A stretch of 64,000 nt of DNA from the NCBI GenBank assembly GCA_905331475.1, contig CAJNYU010003810.1, forward strand, positions 64,818 through 128,817. The letters are read 5' to 3'. The notes under the pieces are model-generated. The model saw nothing but the letters and a program-made list of their open reading frames with translations. It was not told the origin of the DNA and did not search any database. Below, in pieces: positions 45,001-57,533 of the stretch. The DNA comes from Rotaria socialis. Taxonomy: Eukaryota > Rotifera > Eurotatoria > Philodinida > Philodinidae. Within the stretch, counting starts at the first letter, position 1. Every line of letters begins with the position of its first letter. Made by a program: the position numbers and the translations under genes.

Positions 45001-48000
45001 TAAATACAGCATAACCATTTGCTTTGTAATTATCTTAATATAGAATAGTTTATCATATCGAAACAATAAAAAAAATCTTTTCTTGTTCTCTTACTTTCAT
45101 TAGTTTGTAATGCATGTAATTCTTCAAAGATTTGCCAGTAAACCAGATTTATAATTTCACGTGGTAAATTCCAAGTAAGTTCTTTTGTACCATAAATAAG
45201 ACTGTAAGATGATACACCAAATCCCAATATAAATACAGTTAACATAACCATGAAAAATTGCAAATCATGTACCTTAAAATAATTTTTAGGAAAATGGAAA
45301 ATATCTAAACAGAATTCTAATTGAATCAGTTACCAGTTCACCAATCATTACAAGTTTTGGACCAATACGTTTAATAACTGAAACTATATTTAATGTAAGT
45401 ATGAACCAAAGTCCTAAATCAACTGCAAAAACAATGCGCGCTGCATAAAAACAGCCGGCTGATGGAATAAATCGAAGAGTAAAACCAACATAAAAAAGGA
45501 CGACAGCTAAAATAGTTAGTCTATTCCAAAATAAGTCAAAATAAATTATCATTTTATTATGAACTGATTGTGTTTTTGCAGAGCAGAACTGTGAAAACAA
45601 AATAAATTGTGAACACCGAAAAACAAAATAAGTTGATCTTCAAATTACTTGTCGAAATATTTCACAAAGTACTGTTGAATTCCAAAGAAGAAGTATGTAT
45701 TCTTTAAAGGCTAGATGATCATGTTTTTGAAGGCCATATGGAACTGTTGCATTAATTTCATTTTCATCATCGTAAATTGATTGAGTTACATTAACATTTT
45801 CATCAGTATCCGACTTAATGTCGTAAAGAGGAAAAAAATCACATAGTATTAGATAAGAGAAGATTAATAAAAACACCATATGACAATACTAAAACAAGAA
45901 CGGGAAGATTTTCGTATAGAAACTTACTAATCAAAGCATGAACGTATGAAAATAAGTACAATGATGCACCAATCGTTGATAATTATAGATAGATTGTTTT
46001 ATTCAATCTATTCTAGTAAGTACATTTTCATCATATTTTAACTGAAGCCTTCAAAAATAAATGTAACTATGAAGAATTATGTGTGTTAGAATGCTTTATT
46101 ATGCGCATATAGTTATTCGCTGTGCGTCCAGCTATCTGCCAATCACAATGAGGTAGGGAAATGGCACTAGTCATCATCTATGTTCTCTCGTCCTTCTTGT
46201 TAAACTATAATTACTCATCTCGTGATTGAAAGTAAGTTTAAGTTTATCATTGCTCTTGCATTGTTCGATATTCGACTCGATATGTTGTGTCTGACGAACA
46301 AGAGATAAGACGAATATGAATATCAAAGCGAAACTTCTTTGTAAATTTATGTTGAAGCCAAGTACCAGTATAGGTTTGATCAATTTTTAGTCATTAATGC
46401 TTTGAGATGCTCGAAATAGTTCAATGGACTTTCATTTTTATCTTGAAACAGTAAACAAAGCTCAGTACGAATGTGTTGCACTTGAGTCAATGCATGGTAG
46501 TGTTCAGAAAAACAGGTTTTGAAGTCAATTCAGTTTTTAATATGATTGGACGATTTTAGCAATTGACTGAGCCAAGTAAGAGCTTCGTCAGATAATGATT
46601 GTTGTCTGCACTGAAGAAATATCTAATCATTGCATCCGATGAGAGATGACATATGAAGTTCGAAATGATTGAAAATTTGTAAAGGACATTCGCGAGCCAA
46701 ATTCTTTAACATTGGCAGAGTTTTATTGAAGTTCATGATAAAATGAGAAGACAGTAGTGAATGAGGTAAGAATGATGGCCTTGGCAATTTTTAGAGTGTA
46801 GAAGTATGGCCATTGGAATTGATATCAATAAATAATGGATTCAAATTTCAATAGTTTACGATGAGTAAAATGAGTTGGAGAAAGTTGAAACATCAAAAGA
46901 TGTGTATCATGCGATTTAAGTGAGGGAAACACGAGTGCTAGTTCAGGTATCATTGTGTAGTGAAAAGTGATTTAAAAAAGTAATCGCTTGATGAAGTTGA
47001 ATTAGGGGTGTCAATTTACAGTTTATTTTATTTTAATTTAACTTCGCGAAAAGTTAATTTAATTTAATTTTAAATTAAATTCTATCAAGTTAAATCTTTA
47101 AATAAATTGTTTGAATGGATACACATCCATGCTATGAGGAAAATACGGGACTTTAACAGTAGTAAATGCTAAATGAGAGGAGAACCTAATATTTTAGGTT
47201 AATATTTGTTCATAATAGTCAAAATTTCTCTACAGATTATGCAGGATTCGTGATCTTTCTTCTTCAAAATACCGGGATATTCATAAAAATATATTTAATA
47301 GCACAATTCGTAAAAGAATGACTAACTTTAACTTTAGAAAACAGGAAACATACTCAAATTTGACTTTAAATAGTAGCATTCAAGTCAAAAACTATGTTTA
47401 TCTACTAGTTTTCAAAATTTAATTAATTTCAATTTCAAAAAATTCAATCTCAATTTAGTTAAATTTAAATGTGATACGCCTAAGTTGAGCGAGGGTTCAC
47501 TAATGAGATTTCTTTTGTAGTGAATGATACAAGAAAAAAAGGAATGAATAGTATGTAACAAAGACGGAAACAGGGTTACATTTGAAATAGGCACCAAAAC
47601 AAATAAGAAATCAATTACGATATGAACACATGTGCATAATAAGAAGAAAGAGAGAACATAGATGATGACGAGTTTTGTCACAGGATGTGCTAACTATATC
47701 TCTACATTTCAAGGCTCCTGTAAAATTAGATTTTACCAAAATATTTGCATGAAAAACTTACTAAATTATACAGATATTTAACATATGGAGCACGTATAAA
47801 TCGTAAAATATTGCCAAAATATCGACTAACACGAATCTTTGTCCTTGAATGAGAAAATAAAATTTCTAACAAACATGAATAGTGATACGCTGATGATTAT
47901 CAAATATTTCAAGCGTTAATGCGCAATTAATTGCTAGTCATGCTACAGACAATACAATTCATTAGTAAACGTCTATTGCTGTCTTTAGTTTACTTTTTGA

Positions 48001-51000
48001 AACAGCCCATATCAATGAAATCAACAGAAACATTATTCACATTTTCAAGATCATGCATAAATCTCAATTGAATATCATCTTTTGGCCTAGAAAAATGATA
48101 AGAGAACAAAAATTGAACACGTGCAATTACATAGTAAGCTATAAGTATCAAGGAAACCGAGTAAAATTAGTAGTTATTTACGTAGACAGAAAACCGTCAG
48201 CTAAATCATTGCTTTGTAGAAAAGACGAAACAGAAGCAAAAATAAATCCCTATGATACAATTGTTTTCTTGCAATATTGGCACTCATACTTTATATGCTA
48301 TTCATTAAATATTTAAAACATTGCTATAATTCGTTTGAACAATAATGAAAACTTCTTATTCTGTTCGAGTTAAAATAAATAGATATAAACAATTCAGATT
48401 GTAATACCTTTCCAACCACTGTTTTGTTTTTGACAAGTATGATTTACCAAGTGAGCACTAGATATTAAAAACAAAATCAAAAAATAATGCCAACAACAAA
48501 CACATACGTCTAAATATGTTGTCTGTTCATTTGTTTTAACAAATTCATCATGATACCGAAGAAAGCCACTATACCAAAGCATAAATGTCGAAAAAATGAC
48601 CTTCGTTTGACTTTCTTGCTGATCAATGTATCCAAACCTACATTGAAATGTTCAATATTTTATCGAAAACTAGAACTTTAAATATTAGTTTACCAAATAT
48701 CATCGAGTACATCTTGTACTGCTCGATGGGCAATGAATTGTATAGCTTCTGCTTTTACAGCTAATTTTAACCATGTAACATTGCCATAGACTGGTATTTG
48801 TCGTATAATTGCTTTTGCACATGCACGCGCATTACCTTGATAAAATCGATCAAGAATTTCTACAGCCAAATTTTCGAATTGATCAGCTAATTGATAATAC
48901 CGGTTGTCATCGGTTTTTCGAGCAAGATGTCTATAAACTATTACAGCAATTAATACCGTACCTAAGAAAATAGTTTTACATCTATACGCACATATTATAA
49001 TAAAAATAAATTGGTACATACAAATTTTATTTTTACCACGTGCCCAAAATAACAAACTAATGTCGCCTTGATCTGTTATTACAGACCAGAGGAAAAGTTC
49101 TTTGTCAATATCTACAGGACAGTTGGAATGACCTTTTGAGAATTCAATCAAAAAAAAAGAGTAAAAATATGAGTCTTGTATGCTAAAAATTATTCAAAAC
49201 AACTTTCTAATAAATATATTCTTATTTAGATCATGACTGTGCCAAAGATTTTCACCGGTGTATCTATTTCTATCTCATTCAATTGGATTTATTGTCATAA
49301 CAAGAGACCTAAAAATCGTTTCAACCATTAACCTTATGGTGAGGTTTTATTGCTTTTTTTACTTAGAATCTGGTATTCTGGAAAAATTGGAATAGAATTT
49401 TTCGATCTGTAATTTTGTCTACAAATAAATTTAGTAGCTATGACAAAGAGTACCACTATTCAATCTTTATGTAAGTAAAAAAAATCAATCTTCTCTGAGC
49501 TCTCTAAATCGTATTAAGCTTTAGGTTTGAATGAAAGATGTATGCAATCAACCAGTTAAACCTTTAGGGGCTTCTCACATTTTATTTTCCATACAAAAGT
49601 AGCCAAGTCGCTTTAGATAATATTTTTGTAATATTTCCGAATAATATAACACGATATTTATAATTAGCTCATTATGTTTTCATGTGAACTAATAATAAAA
49701 TGCTATGCATTGAAAAAAAACCAACCTTCAGAAAGTAAATCTCCAGCACAGCCAGTAGAAGTTGAATTTTGATATTCTCGGCTTCTTCTAGGTGATGGAG
49801 AACAAGCCAATGCAACAAAATGTTCAATAGTTAGCATGGTATCCGAAGAATCTTTTCGTCTACGTAAAGCAACATCAATGTCGAAGAAATCACCGATCAA
49901 TGGTTGAATGATCTCTTCATAGATTGTTCGTAATGGATCATCATCGCCAACTAAAATATCATGATGCTATCATCATAGTGAGGAGAAAAAAAGAACAAGA
50001 ATTTATGAATAATTAAAAATATAAATATACTACTTTCATGCTATTGGCATAAAGCAATGCAAGCTTGTTATTGTTTTGAAATAAAGCAGTTAATGGAGTG
50101 TACCGATCAAGAAACAATTTAACAAAATCTCCTTGATTTCGATTCAATGCTATTTCAAATAAACTAGTTAATTCTTCATTCTGGTTAAAAGAAAATAGTA
50201 CAATTGAACTACAAACAGATAAAAATAAATTGCTTAATTTTCTTACTTCCCAATCTTCCTCACGTGTCATAATATGATCCTTTACAATATCAATACGATT
50301 CCATTCCAAAGCTAAACAGAATTGTTCGTACTTTCGTTGTTTATCTGTGATGCGCGACTCAGAAGTCGAAATGGCTTAAAAATGAGAAATCTTTTCTTTC
50401 TAGAAAAAAGAGCAACCATATGTATAATTTTTTAAATTTACCGTTCAATACAGCTCTTAAAATGGCTATGTCCATATCAGGCTCAACCAAATTTCGTGCA
50501 TTCAGACGTATAACATTTAAAAGCTTTCTTCGCGTCTTAATGCATTCGTAAATTAATTCGAAATAATCATTTGAATCACTTTCGTGTCGCGTTGATTCAT
50601 CTGTAGTCGCTGTATTTTCATCGATTTTTTCACCATTACCAATATCACTAATTTCAAAAAATGTTGCTCCTAGTGCTTCTCGAATTTTATCTTTTAATTC
50701 ATCATCAAATCTTTGAACGCTCGCAGGACTGGATCTAAATCATTAATAAGTATTCATACATCTAGCTATGTGAATCGAGATTGATCTAAACAAATCGGTA
50801 CCTGTAATCTCGCTCGACCAGATACTGTTCTTATTAATACTGTAATCTTTAACGATCATAGAACAAGCTGAGATTTACGTTAAATTATCAATTGATTTTT
50901 ATATTGAATGTACTGTAACTACTGAATCTGAGAAAAGTTTTTGCACTAATATCTGACTAATCATGGATGTTGCATTCATTGTTGACATATTTATTTATTT

Positions 51001-53729
51001 ATCTTTGAATAATTATTCTACCAAAACACAGTCTAGTTTTTGGTGATTGCTGATTTTACCATAACCAGAAATCAAGGAGATGACTCACAAACAGATTTTA
51101 TGCAGTAAGCTGTGATTCAAAGAAGATTGTGTGCTAAACGTATTTTTCATCTTTCCAATAGAATTTCTAAATTTTGATAGTAATGACTGTTTGATTGTTT
51201 TTTCTTTTCTTTAACTTGGTTTATTATAATTAAACTGAAATTTATCAATAATTTAAACATATGCTGATAGTTATTAGAATAATCTATCTACAACGTATTT
51301 CTCATTCGGACAAAAATGAATTCAAATACTGAAATAACAACACTAGTAAGATGTTTTATACGTGCGGTTCAATTATCAGCATCCAGCAACATAATCGGAA
51401 CATTATTCAGACTATTAAAATATTGTATTATTGCACTATTGAATAAAGGAGATCTAGTAGAAAGGACTTCATTTCTGAATTTATTCTTTCACGGTCTGCA
51501 CTTACAGCGACATATGCTGGAAATAAATATATTTTCATTGAATAATCTTTTTCTTGATCTATTTATTGCAGAAGAAATTAACACATAAACGAAATCTATT
51601 AGTATAGTAAGTATCTTTTCTCGTCCTATAGTTATATATTTATGTATATGACGATCTAGAAAATTCATAAAGAATTCATCTATCTACAAGTGCAATCTGC
51701 AAATTTATAGTTTTCGGAGAGAGTGTTAATTCTTAAATGTATCAAAGTTATCATAATAGACCTTTGCCGATGCTGAGTTCGAAACTTATTTGGATCTAGA
51801 TAATGAGAATTGCTTTTGAGATTTTTCGGCTAATATTTTCTACGATGCCGTTAGAAGAACTGACACCTACTTGTGTTCTATTCAAGGACTTGAAAAAAAC
51901 GTTTTCCTTTTGTATTTACTTTAAAAATGATTGGGTGCATTGAATTCTTGCATAATATTTTTCGTAAAGACGTAATGTTTCAGCAAATAAATCACAACAA
52001 AGACCTGACCCATCAATAAAAATAACAGGTATGCTATTTCGAACAACAGCATCATAAACTGTACGATAGAGAAATAAAATCAATTTTTATCGATTTTTGT
52101 TTCTTGCATAAGTAATATTTCGGACCTGTTCGAACAGTATTTAAATCACCTTCAACAACAAGAAGGACACCCGGCACCAGGTCTATATACAAACAAAAAT
52201 CATATGTTGTCATTAAATATTTGTTTAAGAAATCAATGAGATTTTAGATGAACCTAATCGTTGTATACTTCATAATATTTTACCTGACAAAGATTGGAAT
52301 GAATGATCGCTATTTGATGTAGATCGCGGTGCAAGAAGGCCCCCTGAAATAGCTCTCTCAAGGTCATAACGAAATTTTATTACACCACCGTTTTGTTGTT
52401 CACTTTCATCGTCAACAAAAATAAATTCAGTATGATTAGGTTCGATAGCTACTTGTCCTGTTTCTTGAGAACATGATTCAACATAACGCACATTTGCTCC
52501 GTGAACATTCAATTGGTGACAATCTGATACACAGCCCAAATCAGTAATACCCTGTGATAAATTAACATTAATCATAGATGATTGAATTAAAGAAAAACTT
52601 AATTTACAATTAAATGAATTGGACGTGAGCAATTTGGATTTGCTTGAAAAATTTTACCCACAAGTTTCACGATTCCTGTATTCATACCATTAGTAATAAT
52701 CCAAGCACCTTAAAACAAAAAATATATATACCCGTTAGAAAATTACAAAAATTTTTGTTGTAATAATCTTCTAGGAAATAAGAGATCATAATGAGAAAAA
52801 AGCATCACAATACGTCGCTCTCCATTGGGGACAGAATAAAATAGATTAATATTAGTTGACGAGAAAAACAATATGGAAGTTTATATACGTTACTGATGTT
52901 TAATAGCAGAGATACGATAGAATAGATTGTGACAGAAACTCTAGTTGTTATTATTGTTCCACAATTTGACTAAGAAAATGATGTCAGTCACTCTTATTCT
53001 ATGTGAATCAGTGAGTGAGAACAATACTTCGTATTTGCAGCTACTTCATGTTAATCTTTCCTCATTTATGTTAAAAATTCGTGATAAACGAAAATCTAAT
53101 TTGGATTGTTACTTCAAAGCTATTTCTATTTGAACCGAAGGTAGCTTTAACTTGAAAGGCAAAACACTATTTAAAAATCAACACCTGTTGTATTGGCCAC
53201 TTTTAGAAGGCCACGTTCAAATGCTCGTAATAGTGCCGGTTTCATATGATAATCTCTTGCACCGCCTGCGATCGAAATTACTAGTGATGGTGGCTAGAAA
53301 ACAAAATCAGTTATAGATAACTGGATTTCATAACAATCAAGTATACTTCGGTACACCATCGTCGAAACATTAATTCTTTAACATCTTTAATAGAAGCATC
53401 CGGTGGTATGCAAATAAATTGTGCTTGATTAGTTTTTTTATCTGAAACTTAAATAAAGACAAAAGAGAGAAAAAAATCATTTATCTCCTGCATTTAACAT
53501 AAAGATGTGTACATCTTACAAGTAATTGTTCCAAAAGATTTAACATTTATTGCTTCGTATGACTATGAGAAAAAGAAAATATAAAATTAGATAATTGTTG
53601 TTGTTTTCTTTTTACTTTAAGTATATTTCGACGATGATTTTCAGGTATAAAAGTCGATAAGATTTTGGTGGCATTTTCAAAAAGAAAAGTTGCCGATGAA
53701 ATTGTACTTGAGTCTTGCACTGGAAACAT
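42099..53729 (-). CDS. TRPM-family cation channel
   Basis: Predicted 1254 residues from 25 exons: 53616-53729, 53520-53562, 53347-53447, 53185-53293, 52608-52708, 52284-52551, 52126-52182, 51920-52058, 50442-50734, 50247-50374, 50034-50180, 49726-49966, 49022-49132, 48694-48961, 48508-48637, 47762-47836, 45649-45888, 45334-45588, 45095-45272, 44934-45021, 42786-43000, 42597-42729, 42462-42534, 42300-42411, 42099-42244. All internal phases agree. The N-terminal melastatin homology region shows ISIAGGARDYHM, TTGAWIITNGMNTG, HTEFIFVDDES, PVIFIDGSG and LALEWNRIDI. Six membrane segments follow, then S6 (ILVNLLIAMF), a TRP box (WNFQRYQLI) and a short coiled-coil tail. No kinase or NUDT9 domain. The pore reads YWQIFEELHALQ where TRPMs have a YGE/FGQ-type filter. 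The start (ATG 53729) is uncertain: the frame stays open upstream to an acceptor. Introns 8, 16 and 20 exceed 1 kb. Confidence 0.9.
43214..43478. repeat. inverted-repeat element with internal ~19-bp tandem repeats (TRPM intron 20)
   Basis: The outer arms (about 43214-43261 and 43431-43478) are imperfect reverse complements sharing GGTCCAYAAGAAATT and GTTATC-TGGTCTAACTT. Inside, 43351-43414 holds degenerate ~19-bp units built on ACTAAAGGNAGTANNAGG. No clear target duplication. Probably a MITE that captured or generated a minisatellite. Confidence 0.55.
43905..44225. repeat. GGATTC/GATCGG-rich repeat block in TRPM intron 20
   Basis: The block is rich in GATCGG, GGATTC and GGATCC words and clearly less AT-rich than its surroundings. 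A 17-nt word, TCCCTAGTGTTGGAATC (near 43988-44004), recurs as its reverse complement near 44128-44144. It looks like an imported dispersed repeat; the boundaries are not defined. Confidence 0.45.
45889..47761 (-). other. 1.9-kb TRPM intron 16
   Basis: Separates the pre-S1 exon from the S1 exon. It contains a decayed coding sequence (see separate entry) and TTAA-rich low complexity at about 47010-47110 and 47400-47470. Confidence 0.6.
46380..46950 (-). pseudogene. decayed coding sequence inside TRPM intron
   Basis: One minus-strand frame runs about 155 codons to the stop at 46380-46382, with three in-frame stop codons. The text between stops is protein-like (for example KTLPMLKNLARECPLQIFNH and SPLNYFEHLKALMT). 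A second frame upstream (about 46845-46950; PSLKSHDTHLLMFQLSP) continues it after a one-base shift. The leucine-rich character loosely recalls the F-box/LRR-like families of bdelloids, but I cannot assign it. Not spliced into TRPM by my model, because no frame-keeping sites are needed or found. Confidence 0.45.
50735..51919 (-). other. 1.2-kb TRPM intron 8
   Basis: Contains one plus-strand 90-codon ATG frame (51316-51588) with hydrophobic leucine-rich composition and no recognised motif. I treat it as chance. No repeats seen. Confidence 0.35.
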
Positions 53730-55042
53730 ATCCAAGCGAATGAATATTTCTGAAAATACGCAATGAAAAACGAATCATATTTTTCTGTCATCAGAACAGT
53801 CTGTATACATGCTAGAAAAACTTTCACTGTTTCTCCTCTTTTTATCAATTTAAAACATTGTTGAATGTATGTCACTGTTCAGATGATATTCTACCAATAT
53901 TCATAGGAGGATCAGCGACAATTCATAACATTATTTATCTTTTGATGTGTTCAAATTTTCCGACGATACTTTCTTCTAGATTTTCTCATACAAAGCAACA
54001 TGTTTTAATGTACAAAGAGCAAAATACTGGACATTTTCCTTACGCTCACAGTTTCTAACATCGTATTCGCTTCAGTGATCTCTTGATAGAAATCATAGAT
54101 AGCAAAAATTGGTTCTATTCAATCAATTATTGGTCAATTGCCAGAGGTATGAAGCTTGAGATCTTCCTTTTTGTGCGTTTATATGTGTTGTCAGAGAATA
54201 GAAAATAAATGTATGATATTGACAAGTATAGTCATCAATGAAATAGCAAAACGAAAGAAGGCACATATATGCTAATTGACAGAATAAGTATAACTCATTT
54301 AAATGAAGGTACGTTTTAACGCTGAAGAGTGAAAAATAATCAATTTGTGAAGGTAATTTTTTTCAAATCGTTATTTTAGCTAAAAAAGAACTTTTTTTTT
54401 TCAAAGCATCCAAGGCGTAGTTTTAATCATAAAAGCACATGCCTTTTATCGACCTTGTCTTACTGCGCAGATGTTAATTGCAATCAGTCGTAGGTAATAA
54501 AGATGAGAACAATACAACTGAGATGCATATAGGATGTAGCACATCGCTATCATTAACACGAGTGCAAGAGATCAACTGGTCATCTGGTTAATTTGATGAA
54601 GATATTGTCTTGATTGGCTAATTTGTTTAAAAATGAATCGTATCAGAACTTTTTGAGTTCTAGCATTTATATATTGTAGCTGTAATTCTACATGTATCTG
54701 TTATTCAATTGCATATTTAAACGTTTAATCGTGCTTTTCAAAACCATATATCTCATAATTTCGACTTGAACTGTTCAATCACATTGATCTTGATTGACAA
54801 AAGCCTCAGAGCTTCAATAAAATTAGGACAATCTTAACAATTTCAAGCTAATCTATTATGTTGTATTCAATAGAAAACATTAGCCACTTTTGGATTATAT
54901 ACAAAAAAAAACACAATTTTAAAAGTAAATTAGTTCTAATCTAAATCAATTATGCTAAATTCTTTCTTTTAGTTATTTAAATATCTGATTAAAGTGCATA
55001 AGGCCAACATTTACACACATAATAAAAGATGATAAAACGATT
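53730..55042. other. intergenic, TRPM 5' / CEP44 3'
   Basis: 1.3 kb that should include the TRPM promoter. A splice-acceptor-like TTTTCAG lies just upstream of the TRPM ATG and could join an unseen 5' exon here. No other structure seen. Confidence 0.4.
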
Positions 55043-56773
55043 CTATGATTTTGTTTGTATTTTTTTCAATAGATCACGATTACATTGATCAGCACTAAAA
55101 CAATTTCAATAGATAGATCGAGTTTTTCTTCATTGAAAGAAAAATAAACTGACTTTTCAAGTAATGATCGAGCTCTTTCAACAATATCAAAATCTTCAGT
55201 TGACTCTTCGACCTAAAATGAAAAAGAAATAATCGAAGAAATGAATTGATAAGTTAACATACAGCATAACTTTTAACTATATTTTCATCTTCATCAGAGT
55301 CTAAAACAAAATAAAAATTTGTGAAGTACCGAAAGAGAAAAACAAAATAGAACTTACCAACAAGAATACCTTGAGGTACGAATGTTTGTTTTTGTCGTGG
55401 TTCGATGACATTGACACGATTTTCATTATTCTAAATAGACAAATCATTTTTAGACATATTGATTAATTGAAAACATACTTGAGGTGTTTTTCGTCGTAAC
55501 ATAGATAATTCATTTTCAACAATAACAAGACGTGCATTAAAATTTGAGATATCTGCTGATGATGAGAGATTCTAGAGAAATAATTTTGCTATTTATTTTT
55601 TGAAATTTTCAATGAAAATAATTTACATTTCCTGAATGAGTTTCTTGTAGAATTGAAGTTACATTTTCGAGTCGTGCATTAATATCTTCAACTTTAACTT
55701 TTAACATTTGAATTTGTTCTTCTAAACGACTTATTATTGATACTGGTATAGGTTCATTCAATTGAGGCTGCTTTTGAGGATGTGCTGAAGTATTTTTTCT
55801 GATATAAATTTCAAGAAAAACAAAAACAAACAAATTATTTACTAGATGATTCGAACTCTGATCCATCTAACCAATTTTCAATATGTTGTTGCTTTGGCAT
55901 TGTTAAATGATGATTTTCATGATATTTTTGAATTGATGCAAATTCATCAATATCATGGTCGATTTTTTTACTCGTTTCCAAACCCATGTCACGTAATGGA
56001 TGAAATACATTTGCACCCAATGGTGATTCTAAATATTAAAGTATGAATCGTTGGAAATTCATCTATTTTTATTTATTTACATACGTGTGCTAGATGATAT
56101 TCGTTTCTTTTCTCTATCACCATTAGTTAACTATCAAAAAAAAAGCAAATACAGTTGAAGAGATCCATTCACTTGAAAGTATCTTTGTTTTCATTAAAAG
56201 GTTTCAGTAACATACACGGGCTGAACTAGCTCCAGATCTTTTTTGTTGTTGTTGCTGTTGAATTAAATTAATTTCTTTACATTGTTGTCTGACAAGTGCA
56301 ATCACGTCACATGCCATTTGTAATTTTCTTTCGGCAAAACCTGTTATGAAAAATTGTTCTTTGGTTACAGGTGGTTTATAACTGAAATGATCGCGTAATG
56401 CCTAAAATAAAATTTGTTTTGTCGACAATAAAATAGTTCATTTACATTAATTAAGCATAACATTTATTGTTTACTTTATACATCGTATCAATAAAATGAC
56501 TGTCAGTTTTGCCATAGAAATCGCAGTTACATTTGTCAAGTAGATTTTTAGCAAACAATGGATTAAAATCAAGAAAAACATAATGATAAATTTTTAATAA
56601 TTCACATGGATTGCCTGCTTGAAGTCTATTTAAAGAGAACCGTACGTACAAAATTAAATTTACAATATATAAAATTTAACTAACGATTTATAATCAACAT
56701 CACGAAATTTAATCAAGCGTAACTCTGTTTGTAGTTTACGTAGATAGTTCTGCAGATCCCCTGTAGACAACAT
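55043..56773 (-). CDS. CEP44: centrosomal protein CEP44
   Basis: 376 residues from 11 exons: 56685-56773, 56475-56625, 56216-56401, 56085-56130, 55843-56028, 55627-55784, 55479-55571, 55358-55430, 55263-55300, 55154-55212, 55043-55094. The N-terminal globular domain matches CEP44: GDLQNYLRKLQ, FIDTMYKALRDHFSYKP, and TKEQFFITGFAERKLQMACD. A Gln-rich stretch, an acidic linker and a coiled coil (EEQIQMLKVKVEDINARL) follow. CEP44 is a centriole-associated microtubule-binding protein involved in centriole-to-centrosome conversion. Two splice choices are mine: acceptor CTTCAG at 55785 for exon 6, and a GTCAGT donor for the last intron, which gives an end ADQCNRDLLKKIQTKS; without that intron the frame ends in a hydrophobic tail. 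TTCCAG, 29 nt before the ATG, may be a trans-splice acceptor. Confidence 0.87.
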
Positions 56774-57533
56774 GTTTCAAATCAATGTTCTTCGATACAA
56801 ATCTGGAAACAAACAAAACTTTTATCGTTCCATTGTACCAATGACTTGATTTAAATCGTCTCGGCGACCTCTATTGATAACTATGAGAGAATAGTGAGAA
56901 GCACCGCAGCAAGCAGAAGTCAAGTAGCTATATATTTACAGACATATTTTCTTGTGTCTTTCAATTTCAAATGAGTGTTCAGTATATAGGAACATATTAG
57001 ATTACTGAGATACTATTATTTTTTGGAAAATTAGACATTCACAATTAAAGAACAATGTGCATATGCATGATCCGATGTTTCTATGGATGAAAACGTTATT
57101 AAAGTCTTGTAATAGTTCATTGAGGATAAACAATCAATGTAGATTACAAACTACAAAGTGAAATATTGCAGAGCAACAGTGAAATTCTCTTGGATTCAAA
57201 CAGAAAATAATATTATATGATAAAAAATAGTATGAGTTAAGTTTTATTCTTAAGTATCTTATGAATGTCTTATTTTTAAAATCGAACTTATTTTTGATAC
57301 AATATGTATTTTTTATCTTATTTCTGAGAAAGTATCTTGAAATGGTGAATTACTATCGATCGAATACTCACACACTGCACACTGCACCATGTTGGGAAAC
57401 TACACCAATCATTTTCTGTTTTTCTTTTGTAGCGACATCTCACATTCTCTTCAATATAATAAAGAATAGGGACATGACACGCATTTAAGGTGTAACAACA
57501 GCTGTTTCACATATTGAAAGTAAGAAAGCAATC
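56774..57533. other. divergent promoter region CEP44 / TBL2
   Basis: 760 bp between two divergent start codons. No exon-like frame and no clear TATA box. A splice-acceptor-like TTCCAG occurs on the minus strand near 56803. Confidence 0.45.

Noticed and set aside
51316..51588. 90-codon plus-strand ATG frame in TRPM intron 8
   Set aside because: Hydrophobic leucine-rich text without motif; no promoter or poly(A) signal noticed; lies antisense in an intron.
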